Notes under the pieces: generated by a model
Seen by the model: the letters and a program-made list of their open reading frames with translations, nothing else
What the model was told of the DNA's origin: nothing
Database searches by the model: none
Assembly (NCBI GenBank): GCA_002840845.1
Contig: PHCS01000023.1
Span: 1-37,731 of the forward strand
DNA from: Betaproteobacteria bacterium HGW-Betaproteobacteria-14
Lineage (GTDB): Bacteria; Pseudomonadota; Gammaproteobacteria; Burkholderiales; Rhodocyclaceae
Length of the DNA: 37,731 nt
Reading direction: 5' to 3'
Program-made: the position numbers and the translations under genes
Shown here: positions 17,354-25,694 of the stretch, piece by piece
How positions within the stretch are numbered: the first letter of the stretch is position 1
Layout: the number at the start of each line of letters is the position of its first letter

Positions 17354-18157
17354 CTAGGCCTCGCGCATCTCCTTGCCGAGTTTCCTCACCATCAGCCGCG
17401 CATAGGTCCTCGGCGCCAGGCGCGACACCCACCAGGACAGGCGCGAGACGCGGTCGGGCAGCAGCAGGCGCTGCTCGCGGCACGCCGCCCGGAAAATCCG
17501 TTCCGCCATCGCCTCGGCCGTGGCGCGCGTGCCGACGATGGCTTGCGGGTGGCTCACGGGGCTGCCGTCGCCGGCCAGGGCATGCTTCTCGATGCCCGTC
17601 TGGATGAACGACGGGCAGACCAGCAGCACCTTCACCCCCAGCGGCTCCACCTCCGTGCGCAGGCTGTCGAAGAAGCCGTGCAGCGCATGCTTGCTCGCCG
17701 CATAGCCGGTGCGCGCGATCAGCGGCGCGAAGCCGGCGACGCTGGAGATCGCGATCACCATGCCGCGCCGCGCGACCAGGTCGTCGAACGCGGCATGCGT
17801 GCAGTGCAGCGCGCCGAAGAAATTCACTTCCATGACGCGGCGGATCACCGCAGGATCGGTTTGCGAGAAGGCGCTGCGATGCGTGATGCCGGCGTTGTTC
17901 ACCACCACGTCCACGCCGCCGAAGGCCTCGCGCGCCTGCGCCATGGCGCGCAGGCAATCCGCCTCGTTCGACACGTCGCAGGCCATGCGCACCGCAGCGA
18001 CGCCCTCGGCGAAAGTCAGTCCCTGCAGCACGGCGGCATCGCGGTCCAGCGCGACGATGCGCGCGCCGGCCGCGGCGAAGCGCAGCGCCAGCGCACGCCC
18101 CAGCCCGCCGCCGGCGCCGGTGACGACCACCGTCTTCCCGGAGAAGTCACGCGCCAT
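17354..18157 (-). CDS. Short-chain dehydrogenase/reductase (SDR), classical type
   Basis: 267 aa. Rossmann motif TGAGGGLG near 13-20, VVVNNAG near 85-91, catalytic Ser in AISSVAG and Y-x-x-x-K in GYAASKHALHG. The C-terminus (RVSRLSWWVSRLAP...) is Trp-rich and may associate with membrane, as in DHRS7-like SDRs. The start overlaps the 3' end of the epimerase gene by 11 nt, so the two are translationally coupled. Strong G/C third-position bias marks it as belonging to the right-hand genome segment. The substrate is unknown; co-location with a BASS transporter and TPP enzymes suggests carbonyl metabolism. Confidence 0.88.
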   Translation of the reverse strand: MARDFSGKTVVVTGAGGGLGRALALRFAAAGARIVALDRDAAVLQGLTFAEGVAAVRMACDVSNEADCLRAMAQAREAFGGVDVVVNNAGITHRSAFSQTDPAVIRRVMEVNFFGALHCTHAAFDDLVARRGMVIAISSVAGFAPLIARTGYAASKHALHGFFDSLRTEVEPLGVKVLLVCPSFIQTGIEKHALAGDGSPVSHPQAIVGTRATAEAMAERIFRAACREQRLLLPDRVSRLSWWVSRLAPRTYARLMVRKLGKEMREA

Positions 18158-19112
18158 GACGATGCGCGCGCAGGTACAGGTCGAAGACTTGCGCCGAGGT
18201 GAGCTGCGGCACGTAGCCGAACTCGTTTTTCAGCCGCATGTTGTCCAGCACCGGGCGGTAGCGCAGGAAGTCCAGCTGCTCCGGGCCGTATTGCGTCAAC
18301 CCGAGCGCCTTGAGCACGCGCAGGGCGAATCGCAGCAGCCCCGGCGGCAGCACAAGGCAGCGCTTGCCCAGCTTGGCGGCGATCTCGTGGATCGTGAGCA
18401 CGCCGTCGCCGGCGACGTTGAAGATGCCGGTCCTGTCGCTCACGATGGCCTGGAACAGGCAGCCGACCACATCCTTGTCCCAGATGAAGACGAAGGGGCT
18501 GTCCGAACCGCGGATGGCGATCAGGCGCGGCTTCTCGAAGAGCGCGGTGATCTGGTTCCGCACCGTCTCGCCGAGGATGGTGCCGATGCGGAAGATGACC
18601 TGCTGCAGTTCGGGATGCTCGACGCGCCAGCGCGCCAGCATCTCCTCCACCAGCCGCTTGTGGTGCGAGTAGGCAAAGGCCTCGTTGCCGCGCAGCGGGC
18701 AGTCTTCGGTGAGCCACGCCGGGTTGTCGGCGTGGTAGCCATAGGCCGCGCCGCTCGAGCTGACGATGATCTTCTTCACGCCGGTGGTGGTGCAGGCGAT
18801 GAGCACGTTCTCCGTGCCCTTCACGTCCACCGAAAACTCGAACTCGCGGTTGCTCTCCCTGCCCGGCGTGACAATGGAGGCGAGGTGCACCACGGTGTCG
18901 ACCTTGAAGCGGTCGAACAGCTGGATCAGCCCCGGCGAACGCACGTCGGCCTGCACGTACTCGATGCCGGGCAGGCGCTTTTCCACAGGCGTCTCGCGCA
19001 CGTCCGCCGCGACGACGCGACTGACTTTTCCGCGCTCCGCCGCCAGGGCGGCGACGAGCTGCGAACCGAGATAGCCGCCCGCGCCGGTTACAAGGACCGA
19101 ATGTGCGCTCAC
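18147..19112 (-). CDS. NAD-dependent epimerase/dehydratase (extended SDR)
   Basis: 321 aa starting at GTG 19110-19112, which overlaps the transporter TGA as GTGA. Reading the frame further upstream would only run antisense-like through the transporter gene. N-terminal VLVTGAGGYLGSQLVAAL is the G-x-x-G-x-x-G nucleotide loop; SSSGAAYG and AYSHHKRLVEE give the Ser and Y-x-x-x-K. The middle NVAGDGVLTIHEIAAKLG is typical of sugar epimerase-like extended SDRs. It lies in a leftward run of coupled genes after the BASS transporter and before a classical SDR. No specific reaction can be named. Confidence 0.85.
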   Translation of the reverse strand: MSAHSVLVTGAGGYLGSQLVAALAAERGKVSRVVAADVRETPVEKRLPGIEYVQADVRSPGLIQLFDRFKVDTVVHLASIVTPGRESNREFEFSVDVKGTENVLIACTTTGVKKIIVSSSGAAYGYHADNPAWLTEDCPLRGNEAFAYSHHKRLVEEMLARWRVEHPELQQVIFRIGTILGETVRNQITALFEKPRLIAIRGSDSPFVFIWDKDVVGCLFQAIVSDRTGIFNVAGDGVLTIHEIAAKLGKRCLVLPPGLLRFALRVLKALGLTQYGPEQLDFLRYRPVLDNMRLKNEFGYVPQLTSAQVFDLYLRAHRHGA

Positions 19113-20023
19113 GACGGCCGGGGCTCGCGAGGCGGATGGCGCGACCAGTAGGTGCCCACGGTCAGGCCGGCAATGATGTGCCAGATGCCCCACCACGCCG
19201 TGACGATGGCCATGCCGCCCAGCCCGTCGAAGAAGTTGAAGATGAGGATGAGGCCGAGGGCGGAATTCTGGATGCCCACCTCGATGGACACCGCGCGGCG
19301 GTCGCGCTCGGGCAGGCCGGCAAACTTCGCGGCGAAATAGCCGGTGCACAGCGCCAGCGCATTGTGCAGGAACACGGCGAACACCACGAAGCCGACGAAG
19401 TCGATGAAGTAGCGCCAGTTCGCCGCCAGCGCCCCGATCACGAACAGGCCGAACACGCCGAGCGAAAAGAACTTCATCGGCTTCAGGGCGCGTGCCGCGA
19501 AGCGCGGATAACGGTGGTGGACTGTCATGCCCAGTACCATCGGCAGGCCGAGCAGGAGGAACACCGTCAGCAGCATTTCCAGCGGGTCGAGCGCCACCTG
19601 CCGCAGAATTCCGCTCGCCTCGGGATGCAGCCCGCCCCACAGCGACAGGTTGAACGGCGTCATCACGATCGCCACGGCGGTCGACACCGCCGTCATGGAA
19701 ATCGACAGCGCCGCGTTGCCCTTGGCGTAGTAGGCAAGGAAGTTGGAGATGTTGCCGCCCGGGCAGGCCGCCACCAGCATCATGCCCAGCGCGATGCTCG
19801 GCGCGGGCTTGATCGCCAGCACCAGCAGGAAGGTGAAGGCCGGCAGCAGCAGGAACTGGCCCACCAGGCCGATCAGCCCCGGCTTCGGCGTCGTCAGCAC
19901 CGCCTTGAAGTCCGACACCTTGAGGTCCAGCGCAACGCCGAACATCACCAGGCCGATGATGAAGTTCAGCGCCCACAGCGATTGCGGATTGAAGTTCAGC
20001 CGGACCAGATCGATTTCGTTCAT
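19109..20023 (-). CDS. Bile acid:sodium symporter (BASS) family transporter
   Basis: 304 aa, strongly hydrophobic with about nine or ten predicted spans. Family landmarks: FGVALDLKVSDFK near 28-40, VAACPGGNISNFLAYYAKGN near 83-102 and SIEVGIQNSALGLIL near 245-259, the unwound helix segments that bind sodium and organic anions in BASS proteins. It would take up or export an organic anion across the inner membrane. GGGAG lies 6 nt before the ATG. The family covers bile acids, pyruvate, pantoate and sulfonate-like anions; given xsc in the same run, a sulfonate or carboxylate is possible but unproved. Confidence 0.88.
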   Translation of the reverse strand: MNEIDLVRLNFNPQSLWALNFIIGLVMFGVALDLKVSDFKAVLTTPKPGLIGLVGQFLLLPAFTFLLVLAIKPAPSIALGMMLVAACPGGNISNFLAYYAKGNAALSISMTAVSTAVAIVMTPFNLSLWGGLHPEASGILRQVALDPLEMLLTVFLLLGLPMVLGMTVHHRYPRFAARALKPMKFFSLGVFGLFVIGALAANWRYFIDFVGFVVFAVFLHNALALCTGYFAAKFAGLPERDRRAVSIEVGIQNSALGLILIFNFFDGLGGMAIVTAWWGIWHIIAGLTVGTYWSRHPPREPRPS

Positions 20024-20034
20024 GCTTGCTCCCC

Positions 20035-20089
20035 CGTCATTCCCGCGAAGGCGGGAATCTACTGGGTTCCCGCCTTCGCGGGAACGACG
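20035..20089. repeat. Pair of inverted REP-like palindromic units
   Basis: Two head-to-head copies of a 24-25-nt palindromic unit: the first at 20035-20059 contains ATTCCCGCGAAGGCGGGAAT and the second, inverted and slightly different, is at 20066-20089. The same unit recurs at about 25,594 and 35,814 in this window. It lies between the TPP-enzyme stop and the transporter start. Such pairs are dispersed intergenic REP/BIME-type repeats, often acting on transcript ends or stability. Confidence 0.85.
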
Positions 20090-20095
20090 ATACTA

Positions 20096-21847
20096 CTAGC
20101 CCTTCGGTTCCTCGTGCATCTTCTTGAAATGGATCAGTCCCGGCGCCCACATGTGCTTGACGGGGTCGACGTCCACATGCACCACGGCGCACTTGCCCGA
20201 CTGGATCGCCCGCTGCAGGGCCAGCTTCAACTCCTTCGGGTCGGAGACGCGCTCGCCGTGGGCGCCCATCGCCTGCCCCAGCTTGTCGAACTCGATCTCG
20301 CCGAGGTCGGCCTTGATGGTCTCGTCCGGGTCGAGGTGCTTGAAGAGCATGGTCTTGAACGGCCGCAGCATGAACTGCTGGTTCATCTTCACCATGCCCC
20401 ACTGCTTGTCGCACAGCACGATGTAGACCACCTGCGCCTTGTTGCGGATCGCCGTCTCGACTTCCTGCGAATGGAAGCCCATGGCGCCGTCGCCGATGAT
20501 GCAGCACACCGGCTTGCCCGGCCGCGCCAGCGCCGCCGCCACCGCCTGCGAGGTGCCGGCGCCGAGCATGCCGAACTTGAAGGTCGAGACCACCGTGTTG
20601 GGCACCGTCACGTGATGGTAGAACATGGCCCAGATGGTGGCGTTGCCGCCGTCGGCGACCAGCACCGAATCCGCCGGGAACACCTCGCGGCAGGCCGCGC
20701 CGATGTGCGCCGGGTGCATCGGCACCGCCATGTCGGCGAGCGCCTTGTCCCAGCCCGCGCGCTCCTCCTTCATCGTCTTGCCGTAGCCGGCGACGCGGGC
20801 CTTGCGGCCCTCCAGCCGGATTTCCGCCTTGCGCCGCTCCAGCTCGTCGCCGAGCAGTTCGAGGAACCGCTTCGCGTCGGCGAGGATGGCGACATCGGCC
20901 GGCTTGTTCAGGCCGAGCATGTCGCCGTCGATGTCCACCTGGATGGTCTTCTGCTCCGACGGATTGCGCCAGTACGGCGGCTTGCCCCACCAGTCGGTCT
21001 CGCCGACGCGCGTGCCGATGAGCAGCACCACGTCGGCCTCGTTGCGCACCGTGTGGTTGAGCTTGACGTGCGGCATGGTGATGGCCAGCGGCGAGTCTTC
21101 CGTCATCAGGCCGCGCGCCGCCCAGCTCGTCGTCAGCGGCGCATGCAGCAGTTCGGCCACGCGGCGCAGCGCGTCGAAGGCATTCGCATGGATGATGCCG
21201 CTGCCGGCGTGGATCATCGGCGCCTCGGCGGCGACCAGCAGATCGGCCGCGCGCGCGACCTGCTCCGCCGTCGGCGTCACCGGATCCATGTGGCGGTACT
21301 GGTGCGGCGCCCAGAAGGCCACGTCGGCCTTCACCTTGCCGTTCATGATGGTCTCCGGCACGTCGACATGCACCACGCCGGGCCGCCCTTCGTAGCTCTT
21401 GCGCAGGGCCTTCCGCACCAGCTCCGGCACGCGGTCGAACGACGACACGGCCGAACTCCACTTGGCGATCTTGCCGATGACGCCGCTCTGGTCGAAGCAC
21501 TGGTAGCTGCCGCCGCGATCCGGATACATGATGCTCGGCCGGCGCGCGCTGGTGATCGCCAGCACGCGGTTGCCGTCGGCCTGCTCCACCACCAGCCCGG
21601 GCAGGAGGTTGGCCACGCCCGGCCCGTTGCTGGCCATGCACACGCCGAGCTTGCCGGTCAGGCGCGCATAGGTGCCGGCCATGTGCGCGGCGCAGGATTC
21701 GTGGCGCGGCGTGACGATCTCGATGCCGAGCCGGTGCAGCGCCTCATAGAAACCGAAATAGGTGCCGTCGATGATGCCGAAGACCTTCTCGACGCCCTCT
21801 TTCTGCAACATGCGGGCGATGACTTCGCCGCCGCTGATTTCTGCCAT
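20096..21847 (-). CDS. Thiamine pyrophosphate-dependent enzyme, acetolactate synthase-like, unknown reaction
   Basis: 583 aa with three TPP-enzyme domains. The N-terminal PYR domain has the catalytic Glu (E50 in VTPRHESCAAHMAG) and NGPGVAN; the middle domain is VLLIGTRVGETDWWG; the C-terminal PP domain has GDGAMGFHSQEVETAIR near 449, with the usual N-N replaced by C-D-K. Relatives include acetolactate synthase, sulfoacetaldehyde acetyltransferase and oxalyl/2-hydroxyacyl-CoA lyases. It is clearly different from the Xsc just upstream. AGGAG lies 8 nt before the ATG. As it follows xsc it may handle a related 2-oxo or aldehyde compound, but I cannot name a substrate. Confidence 0.85.
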   Translation of the reverse strand: MAEISGGEVIARMLQKEGVEKVFGIIDGTYFGFYEALHRLGIEIVTPRHESCAAHMAGTYARLTGKLGVCMASNGPGVANLLPGLVVEQADGNRVLAITSARRPSIMYPDRGGSYQCFDQSGVIGKIAKWSSAVSSFDRVPELVRKALRKSYEGRPGVVHVDVPETIMNGKVKADVAFWAPHQYRHMDPVTPTAEQVARAADLLVAAEAPMIHAGSGIIHANAFDALRRVAELLHAPLTTSWAARGLMTEDSPLAITMPHVKLNHTVRNEADVVLLIGTRVGETDWWGKPPYWRNPSEQKTIQVDIDGDMLGLNKPADVAILADAKRFLELLGDELERRKAEIRLEGRKARVAGYGKTMKEERAGWDKALADMAVPMHPAHIGAACREVFPADSVLVADGGNATIWAMFYHHVTVPNTVVSTFKFGMLGAGTSQAVAAALARPGKPVCCIIGDGAMGFHSQEVETAIRNKAQVVYIVLCDKQWGMVKMNQQFMLRPFKTMLFKHLDPDETIKADLGEIEFDKLGQAMGAHGERVSDPKELKLALQRAIQSGKCAVVHVDVDPVKHMWAPGLIHFKKMHEEPKG

Positions 21848-21874
21848 GGATCTGTCTCCTTTTAATCCTTGTTG

Positions 21875-21960
21875 AAATCCCCCCTGCCCCCCTTTTTCAA
21901 AGGGGGAGTGAGGCGTTGCGACTATTCCCCCCTTTGCAAAAGGGGGGTCGGGGGGGATTT
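21875..21960. repeat. MITE-like nested palindrome with AAATCCCCCC termini
   Basis: An 86-bp element bounded by perfect 10-bp inverted ends (AAATCCCCCC at 21875-21884, GGGGGGATTT at 21951-21960), with two internal hairpins of the type CCCCCTTT-AAAGGGGG. C/G-run elements of this design are dispersed in many bacterial genomes. It fills nearly the whole gap between xsc and the next TPP-enzyme gene and may terminate or process the transcript. Confidence 0.8.
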
Positions 21961-21971
21961 GCAGCCTTCAA

Positions 21972-23744
21972 TCAAACGAAATCCCTGTATTTCTCCAACA
22001 ACCGCACCGGCTTCCTCAGCGCGTCGCGGCGGAACGGGTCGCCCAGCTCGCGCGTCACCATCATTTCCAGCACAGTGGTCTTGCCTGCCCTCTGCGCCGC
22101 GCAGGCGGCGGCCAGCGCCGGGCCGACATCGGCGAGCTTCTCCACCACCACGCCTTCGGCGCCCATGGCGCGGGCGATGGCGGCGAAGCTCGGATTCTCC
22201 AGGTTGGAGCCGACGAAGCGGTTGCCGTAGAAGTCGACCTGGTTCTTCTTTTCCGCGCCCCACTGCCGGTTGTGGAACACCACCGCCGTGACGGGAATCT
22301 TTTCGCGCACGCAGGTGAGGATCTCGCCGAAGCTCATGCCCCAGGCGCCGTCGCCGACGTAGGCCACGGCCGGACGCTCCGGTGCGGCCACCTTGGCGCC
22401 GATGACGGCGGGAAAGGCATAGCCGCAGTTGCCGAAGCTCATCGCCGCGAAGAAGCTGCGCGGCTGGGCGAAGCGCAGGTAGCTGTTGGCCACCGAACAG
22501 ATGTTGCCGATGTCGGTGGACACCATGGCGTCCGCCGGCAGCGCCTTTTCCAGTTCGCGCAGCATCTGGCGCGGGTGCATGGCAGGACTGTCTTTGGCGA
22601 CTTCCAGGCTCCACGGGTCGCGCTCCTGCGGCCAGGCGTCCAGCTCGGCTTCCCAGGCGGCCTTCTCCTGCGCGATCTCCGCGCGGCGCGGCTTGCGGTT
22701 GGCAGCGCACGCCAGTTCGCGCGACTCGAGCCGGTGCAGCAGCGCCTCGGCGGCGGCCTTCGCATCCGCGCACAGGCCGACGGAGATCTTCTTCACCAGC
22801 CCGAGCATCTTCGCGTCGGCGTCGACCTGGATGATCTTCGCCTGCTTCGGCCAGTAGTCGAGGCCGTGCTGCGGCAGCGTGCCGAAGGGGCCGAGGCGCG
22901 TGCCCAGCGCCAGCACCACGTCGGCCCTGGCGATCAGCTTCATGCCGGCCTTCGAGCCCTGGTAGCCGAGCGGGCCGCACCACAGCGGATGCGCCGCCGG
23001 AAAGGCGTCGTTGTGCAGGTAGCTCGTCACCACCGGCGCATCGAGCAGCTCGGCCAGCTTGGCGCAGGCGGCCACGCCGTCGGCCAGCACCACGCCGCCG
23101 CCGGAAACGATCACGGGAAATTTCGCCGCGGCGAGCAGGTCGGCCGCCTCGTTCAGGCTCTTCTCGCCGCCGGCGCCGCGCTCGATGCGAATCGGCGCGG
23201 CGATGTCGTAGTCGGCCTCGCCGTAGAAATGGTCGCGCGGGATGTTGAGCTGCGTCGGCCCCATCTCCAATTGGGCGCGGTCGAAGCAGCGCGCGGCGAT
23301 CTCCGCCATGCGCTGCGGGCTGCTCACATGGCCCTGGTATTTGGTGATCTTCGAGAAGATCGGCAGCTGGTCGGTCTCCTGGAAGCCGCCCAGGCCCATC
23401 GACAGGCTGCCCGTCTCCGGCGTGACGACCACCACCGGGCTGTGCGCCCAGTAGGCGGCGGCCACGGCGGTGACGAAGTTCGTCACGCCCGGCCCGTTCT
23501 GCGCGATGCACACGCCGTGGCGGCCTGAGACGCGCGCATAGCCGTCGGCCATGTGGGCGGCGCCCTGCTCGTGCACCGTGGGGATGAAGCGGATGCCGGC
23601 CGCCGGGAAAATATCCAGCGCATCCATGTAGGCCGAACCGACGATGCCGAAGATGTCCCGCACGCCCTGCGCCGCCAGGGTTTCCACCAGCGCCTCGCTC
23701 GGCGTCATGCGCCGGCCCGTCGAAGCATTTTGGCTGCCTGCCAT
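21972..23744 (-). CDS. xsc: Sulfoacetaldehyde acetyltransferase
   Basis: 590 aa TPP enzyme that converts sulfoacetaldehyde and phosphate to acetyl phosphate and sulfite, the desulfonating step of taurine, isethionate and sulfoacetate use. Beyond general TPP motifs (catalytic E59 in PTVHEQGAAHMADG, GDGAWGMSFGEI), it carries segments I recognise as near-invariant in Xsc: SGRHGVCIAQNGPGV, AAYWAHSPVVVVTPETG, LGTRLGPFGTLPQHGLDYWP, NRQWGAEKKNQVDFYGNRF and TRELGDPFRRDALRKPVR. Length fits. AAGGAGG lies 4-5 nt before the ATG; M13 is an alternative start closer to known proteins. No pta or sulfite exporter is visible nearby. The IclR gene is divergent from it. Confidence 0.93.
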   Translation of the reverse strand: MAGSQNASTGRRMTPSEALVETLAAQGVRDIFGIVGSAYMDALDIFPAAGIRFIPTVHEQGAAHMADGYARVSGRHGVCIAQNGPGVTNFVTAVAAAYWAHSPVVVVTPETGSLSMGLGGFQETDQLPIFSKITKYQGHVSSPQRMAEIAARCFDRAQLEMGPTQLNIPRDHFYGEADYDIAAPIRIERGAGGEKSLNEAADLLAAAKFPVIVSGGGVVLADGVAACAKLAELLDAPVVTSYLHNDAFPAAHPLWCGPLGYQGSKAGMKLIARADVVLALGTRLGPFGTLPQHGLDYWPKQAKIIQVDADAKMLGLVKKISVGLCADAKAAAEALLHRLESRELACAANRKPRRAEIAQEKAAWEAELDAWPQERDPWSLEVAKDSPAMHPRQMLRELEKALPADAMVSTDIGNICSVANSYLRFAQPRSFFAAMSFGNCGYAFPAVIGAKVAAPERPAVAYVGDGAWGMSFGEILTCVREKIPVTAVVFHNRQWGAEKKNQVDFYGNRFVGSNLENPSFAAIARAMGAEGVVVEKLADVGPALAAACAAQRAGKTTVLEMMVTRELGDPFRRDALRKPVRLLEKYRDFV

Positions 23745-23786
23745 GCCCCCTCCTTGAACTTGTTGTTGAAGGAATCATTGCACAAC

Positions 23787-23800
23787 GCCATTTTTATGGC
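23787..23800. promoter_or_regulatory. Candidate operator GCCAT-TTTT-ATGGC between xsc and the IclR gene
   Basis: A perfect 5-bp inverted repeat with a 4-nt spacer in the short gap (about 90 bp) between the divergent xsc and IclR-type genes. IclR regulators bind short palindromes overlapping divergent promoters, so this is the best-placed site. The assignment is by position only. Confidence 0.4.
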
Positions 23801-23835
23801 AATAATGAGACCTGACATTTCATTTTTTGCCGATT

Positions 23836-24603
23836 ATGTTAGAAAAAGACGATCTGCACGGCTCGGCCACCCTGCGCGCCATCGCCATCCTCGAAACCAT
23901 TGCCGGCGCCGACGGCCCGCTCGGTCTGGTCGAACTCATGGCGGCGACGAACCTGCCCAAGCCGACCGTGCACCGCATCACCGCCATGCTGATGGATGCC
24001 TCGCTGCTGGTGCGCGAGAGCGAGGGCAAGCGCTTCGGCCCCGGCCCGCGCCTGGCCGCGCTGGGCATGGCCGCGCTCACCCATGCCGTCTGGCGCACGC
24101 CGCGCCATGCCATTCTCAAGGCCCTCGTCGCCGAGATCGGCGAGACCTGCAACCTCACGCTCCTCGACAACATCGACGTGGTCTATCTCGACCGCGTCGA
24201 GGCCGCCTGGCCCCTGCGCCTGCATTTCCAGACCGGTTCGCGCGTGCCCGTGCATTGCAGCGCCAGCGGCAAGCTCCTGCTGGCGCTGCTGCCCACGCGC
24301 GAGCGGAATCGCATCCTCGACGCGCTGCCCTACTCCTACCACACCGCCAACACCATCACCCGGCGCAAGGACCTGGAGCTGGCGCTCAAGCGCATCCGCA
24401 AGGAAAAGGTCGCCACCGACAACGAGGAATACCTCGACGGCACGGTGTGCGTCGCGGTGCCCGTGGAAAACGGAAAGCGCAAGGTGGCGGCGGCGCTGGC
24501 AGTGCATGCCCCCACCACGCGCATGACGCTGGCCCAGGCGCTCGAGTGCGTGCCGGCCCTGCGCCTGGCCGCCGCAAGGCTCGCCGATGCCTTCCCGAAT
24601 TAG
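23836..24603 (+). CDS. IclR-family transcriptional regulator
   Basis: 255 aa from ATG 23836 (an in-frame TTG nine bases upstream is less likely). The N-terminal winged helix (TLRAIAILETIAGADGPLGL, then PTVHRITAMLMDASLLVR) and the IclR effector domain (HFQTGSRVPVHCSASGKLLLALLP near 130-153, CVAVPV near 213) are typical. IclR proteins repress or activate a neighbouring catabolic operon in response to a small acid. It is divergent from xsc, and an SDR gene follows on its own strand, so it probably controls the xsc operon. Sulfonate genes controlled by IclR-type regulators are known elsewhere. Confidence 0.92.
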   Translation: MLEKDDLHGSATLRAIAILETIAGADGPLGLVELMAATNLPKPTVHRITAMLMDASLLVRESEGKRFGPGPRLAALGMAALTHAVWRTPRHAILKALVAEIGETCNLTLLDNIDVVYLDRVEAAWPLRLHFQTGSRVPVHCSASGKLLLALLPTRERNRILDALPYSYHTANTITRRKDLELALKRIRKEKVATDNEEYLDGTVCVAVPVENGKRKVAAALAVHAPTTRMTLAQALECVPALRLAAARLADAFPN

Positions 24604-24692
24604 CGCCGGCACCATTCCTTGCGCGCGATCAAGCCCGCGGCATTTCCCCCGGGCATAGAATGGCCAAGGAAACCAACATCAAGGGGAACGGA

Positions 24693-25463
24693 ATGGCACG
24701 CGTACAAGACAAGGTGGCCCTCGTCACGGGCGCCGCACAAGGCATCGGCCGCGCCACCGCACTGCTGCTGGGGCGCGAAGGTGCCGCGGTGGCGGTGGCC
24801 GACACCAACGCCCGCGACGGCGAGGCAGTGGCCGAACAGATCCGCGCAGCGGGCGGCAAGAGCCGCTTCTGGGCGCTCGACGTATCCAAGGAGGCCGAAG
24901 TGGCCGCCGTCATTGCGGAAGTCGGCAAGGAATTCGGCCGCCTCGACATCCTGGTGAACAACGCCGGCATCTCCGGCGCCAACGGCACGTCCGAGGAAAT
25001 CTCCGAAGCGGAATGGGACCGGGTGATGAACACCAACGCCAAGAGCGTGTTCCTGTGCACCAAGCACGCCGTGCCGCTCATGCGCCGCAGCGGCGGCGGC
25101 AGCATCGTCAACCTCTCCTCCGTCTACGGCATCGTCGGCTCGCACAACGTCGCCGCCTACCACGCCTCGAAGGGCGCCATCCGCATCATGAGCAAGACCG
25201 ACGCGCTGGCCTACGCCGAGGACGGCATCCGCGTCAATTCCGTGCACCCCGGCTTCATCTGGACGCCCATGCTGGAAGCCGGCGCCCAGGTGCCCGGCGT
25301 CGCGCCCGAAGCGGTGCACAGCGCCATGGCCAAGCTGCACCCGCTCGGCACGCTGGGCGAGCCCGGCGACGTCGCCTACGGCATCCTCTACCTCGCCTCG
25401 GACGAGGCCAAGTTCGTCACCGGCTGCGAACTGGTGATCGACGGCGGATACACGGCGCGGTAA
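24693..25463 (+). CDS. Short-chain dehydrogenase/reductase (SDR), classical type
   Basis: 256 aa from ATG 24693, which has AAGGGG 8 nt upstream and gives the expected MARVQDKVALVTGAAQGIG start; the open frame further upstream is only a shadow of the IclR gene. TGAAQGIG at 13-20, NNAGISG near 88, NLSSVYG with the catalytic Ser, Y-x-x-x-K in AAYHASKGAIR and a C-terminal FVTGCELVIDGGYTAR. It resembles cyclopentanol- and 3-oxoacyl-ACP reductase-like SDRs and would act on a secondary alcohol or ketone. It follows the IclR gene by 89 nt and ends just before a strong terminator. Confidence 0.9.
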   Translation: MARVQDKVALVTGAAQGIGRATALLLGREGAAVAVADTNARDGEAVAEQIRAAGGKSRFWALDVSKEAEVAAVIAEVGKEFGRLDILVNNAGISGANGTSEEISEAEWDRVMNTNAKSVFLCTKHAVPLMRRSGGGSIVNLSSVYGIVGSHNVAAYHASKGAIRIMSKTDALAYAEDGIRVNSVHPGFIWTPMLEAGAQVPGVAPEAVHSAMAKLHPLGTLGEPGDVAYGILYLASDEAKFVTGCELVIDGGYTAR

Positions 25464-25480
25464 CCTGCTCCGTAATATTG

Positions 25481-25507
25481 AAAAACCCGGCGCACGCCGG
25501 GTTTTTT
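25481..25507. terminator. Intrinsic terminator, works in both directions
   Basis: AAAAACCCGGCG-CA-CGCCGGGTTTTTT forms a 12-bp perfect stem with a 2-nt loop and A/T runs on both sides. It lies 17 nt after the SDR stop codon and should end the rightward iclR-SDR transcript. Confidence 0.92.
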
Positions 25508-25579
25508 ATTGTCTGAAGCGGCTCGATGCATGTGCTGCTTGAACCGGAAGGTCGGCAGGCGCGAATTTCCTGCTTCCGA

Positions 25580-25694
25580 TTCTCGGCCTCAACCGTCATT
25601 CCCGCGAAGGCGGGAATCCAGAAGCCGCGCAGATCCCGCTGTCGCAATGGGCCGGGGAAAGTCAGTCGCTGGGATACGGTGATTGAGTGCTAAT
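25580..25694. repeat. Left copy of a ~112-bp inverted repeat bounding the defence segment
   Basis: The reverse complement of this stretch matches 35741-35851 along its whole length with roughly ten mismatches by my alignment. It includes a REP-like unit at about 25,594-25,618 and the 19-mer GCCGGGGAAAGTCAGTCGC at 25651-25669. The two copies face each other and bound the Fic, RT-nitrilase and helicase genes. They may be ends of a non-autonomous mobile unit or simply a dispersed genomic repeat. Confidence 0.88.

Noticed and set aside
18147-19976. A 609-residue reading of the epimerase frame
   Set aside because: The part upstream of 19112 is out of frame within the BASS gene; the GTGA overlap and Rossmann start fix the epimerase start at 19112.
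19103-21865. A 920-codon open frame on the plus strand
   Set aside because: It runs antisense to the TPP-enzyme and BASS genes, is extremely rich in His, Arg and Gln, and shows no domain; it is an artefact of high GC content.
23553-24692. N-terminal extension of the SDR at 24693
   Set aside because: The extension overlaps xsc and the IclR gene in another frame, and has Arg/His-rich shadow composition.
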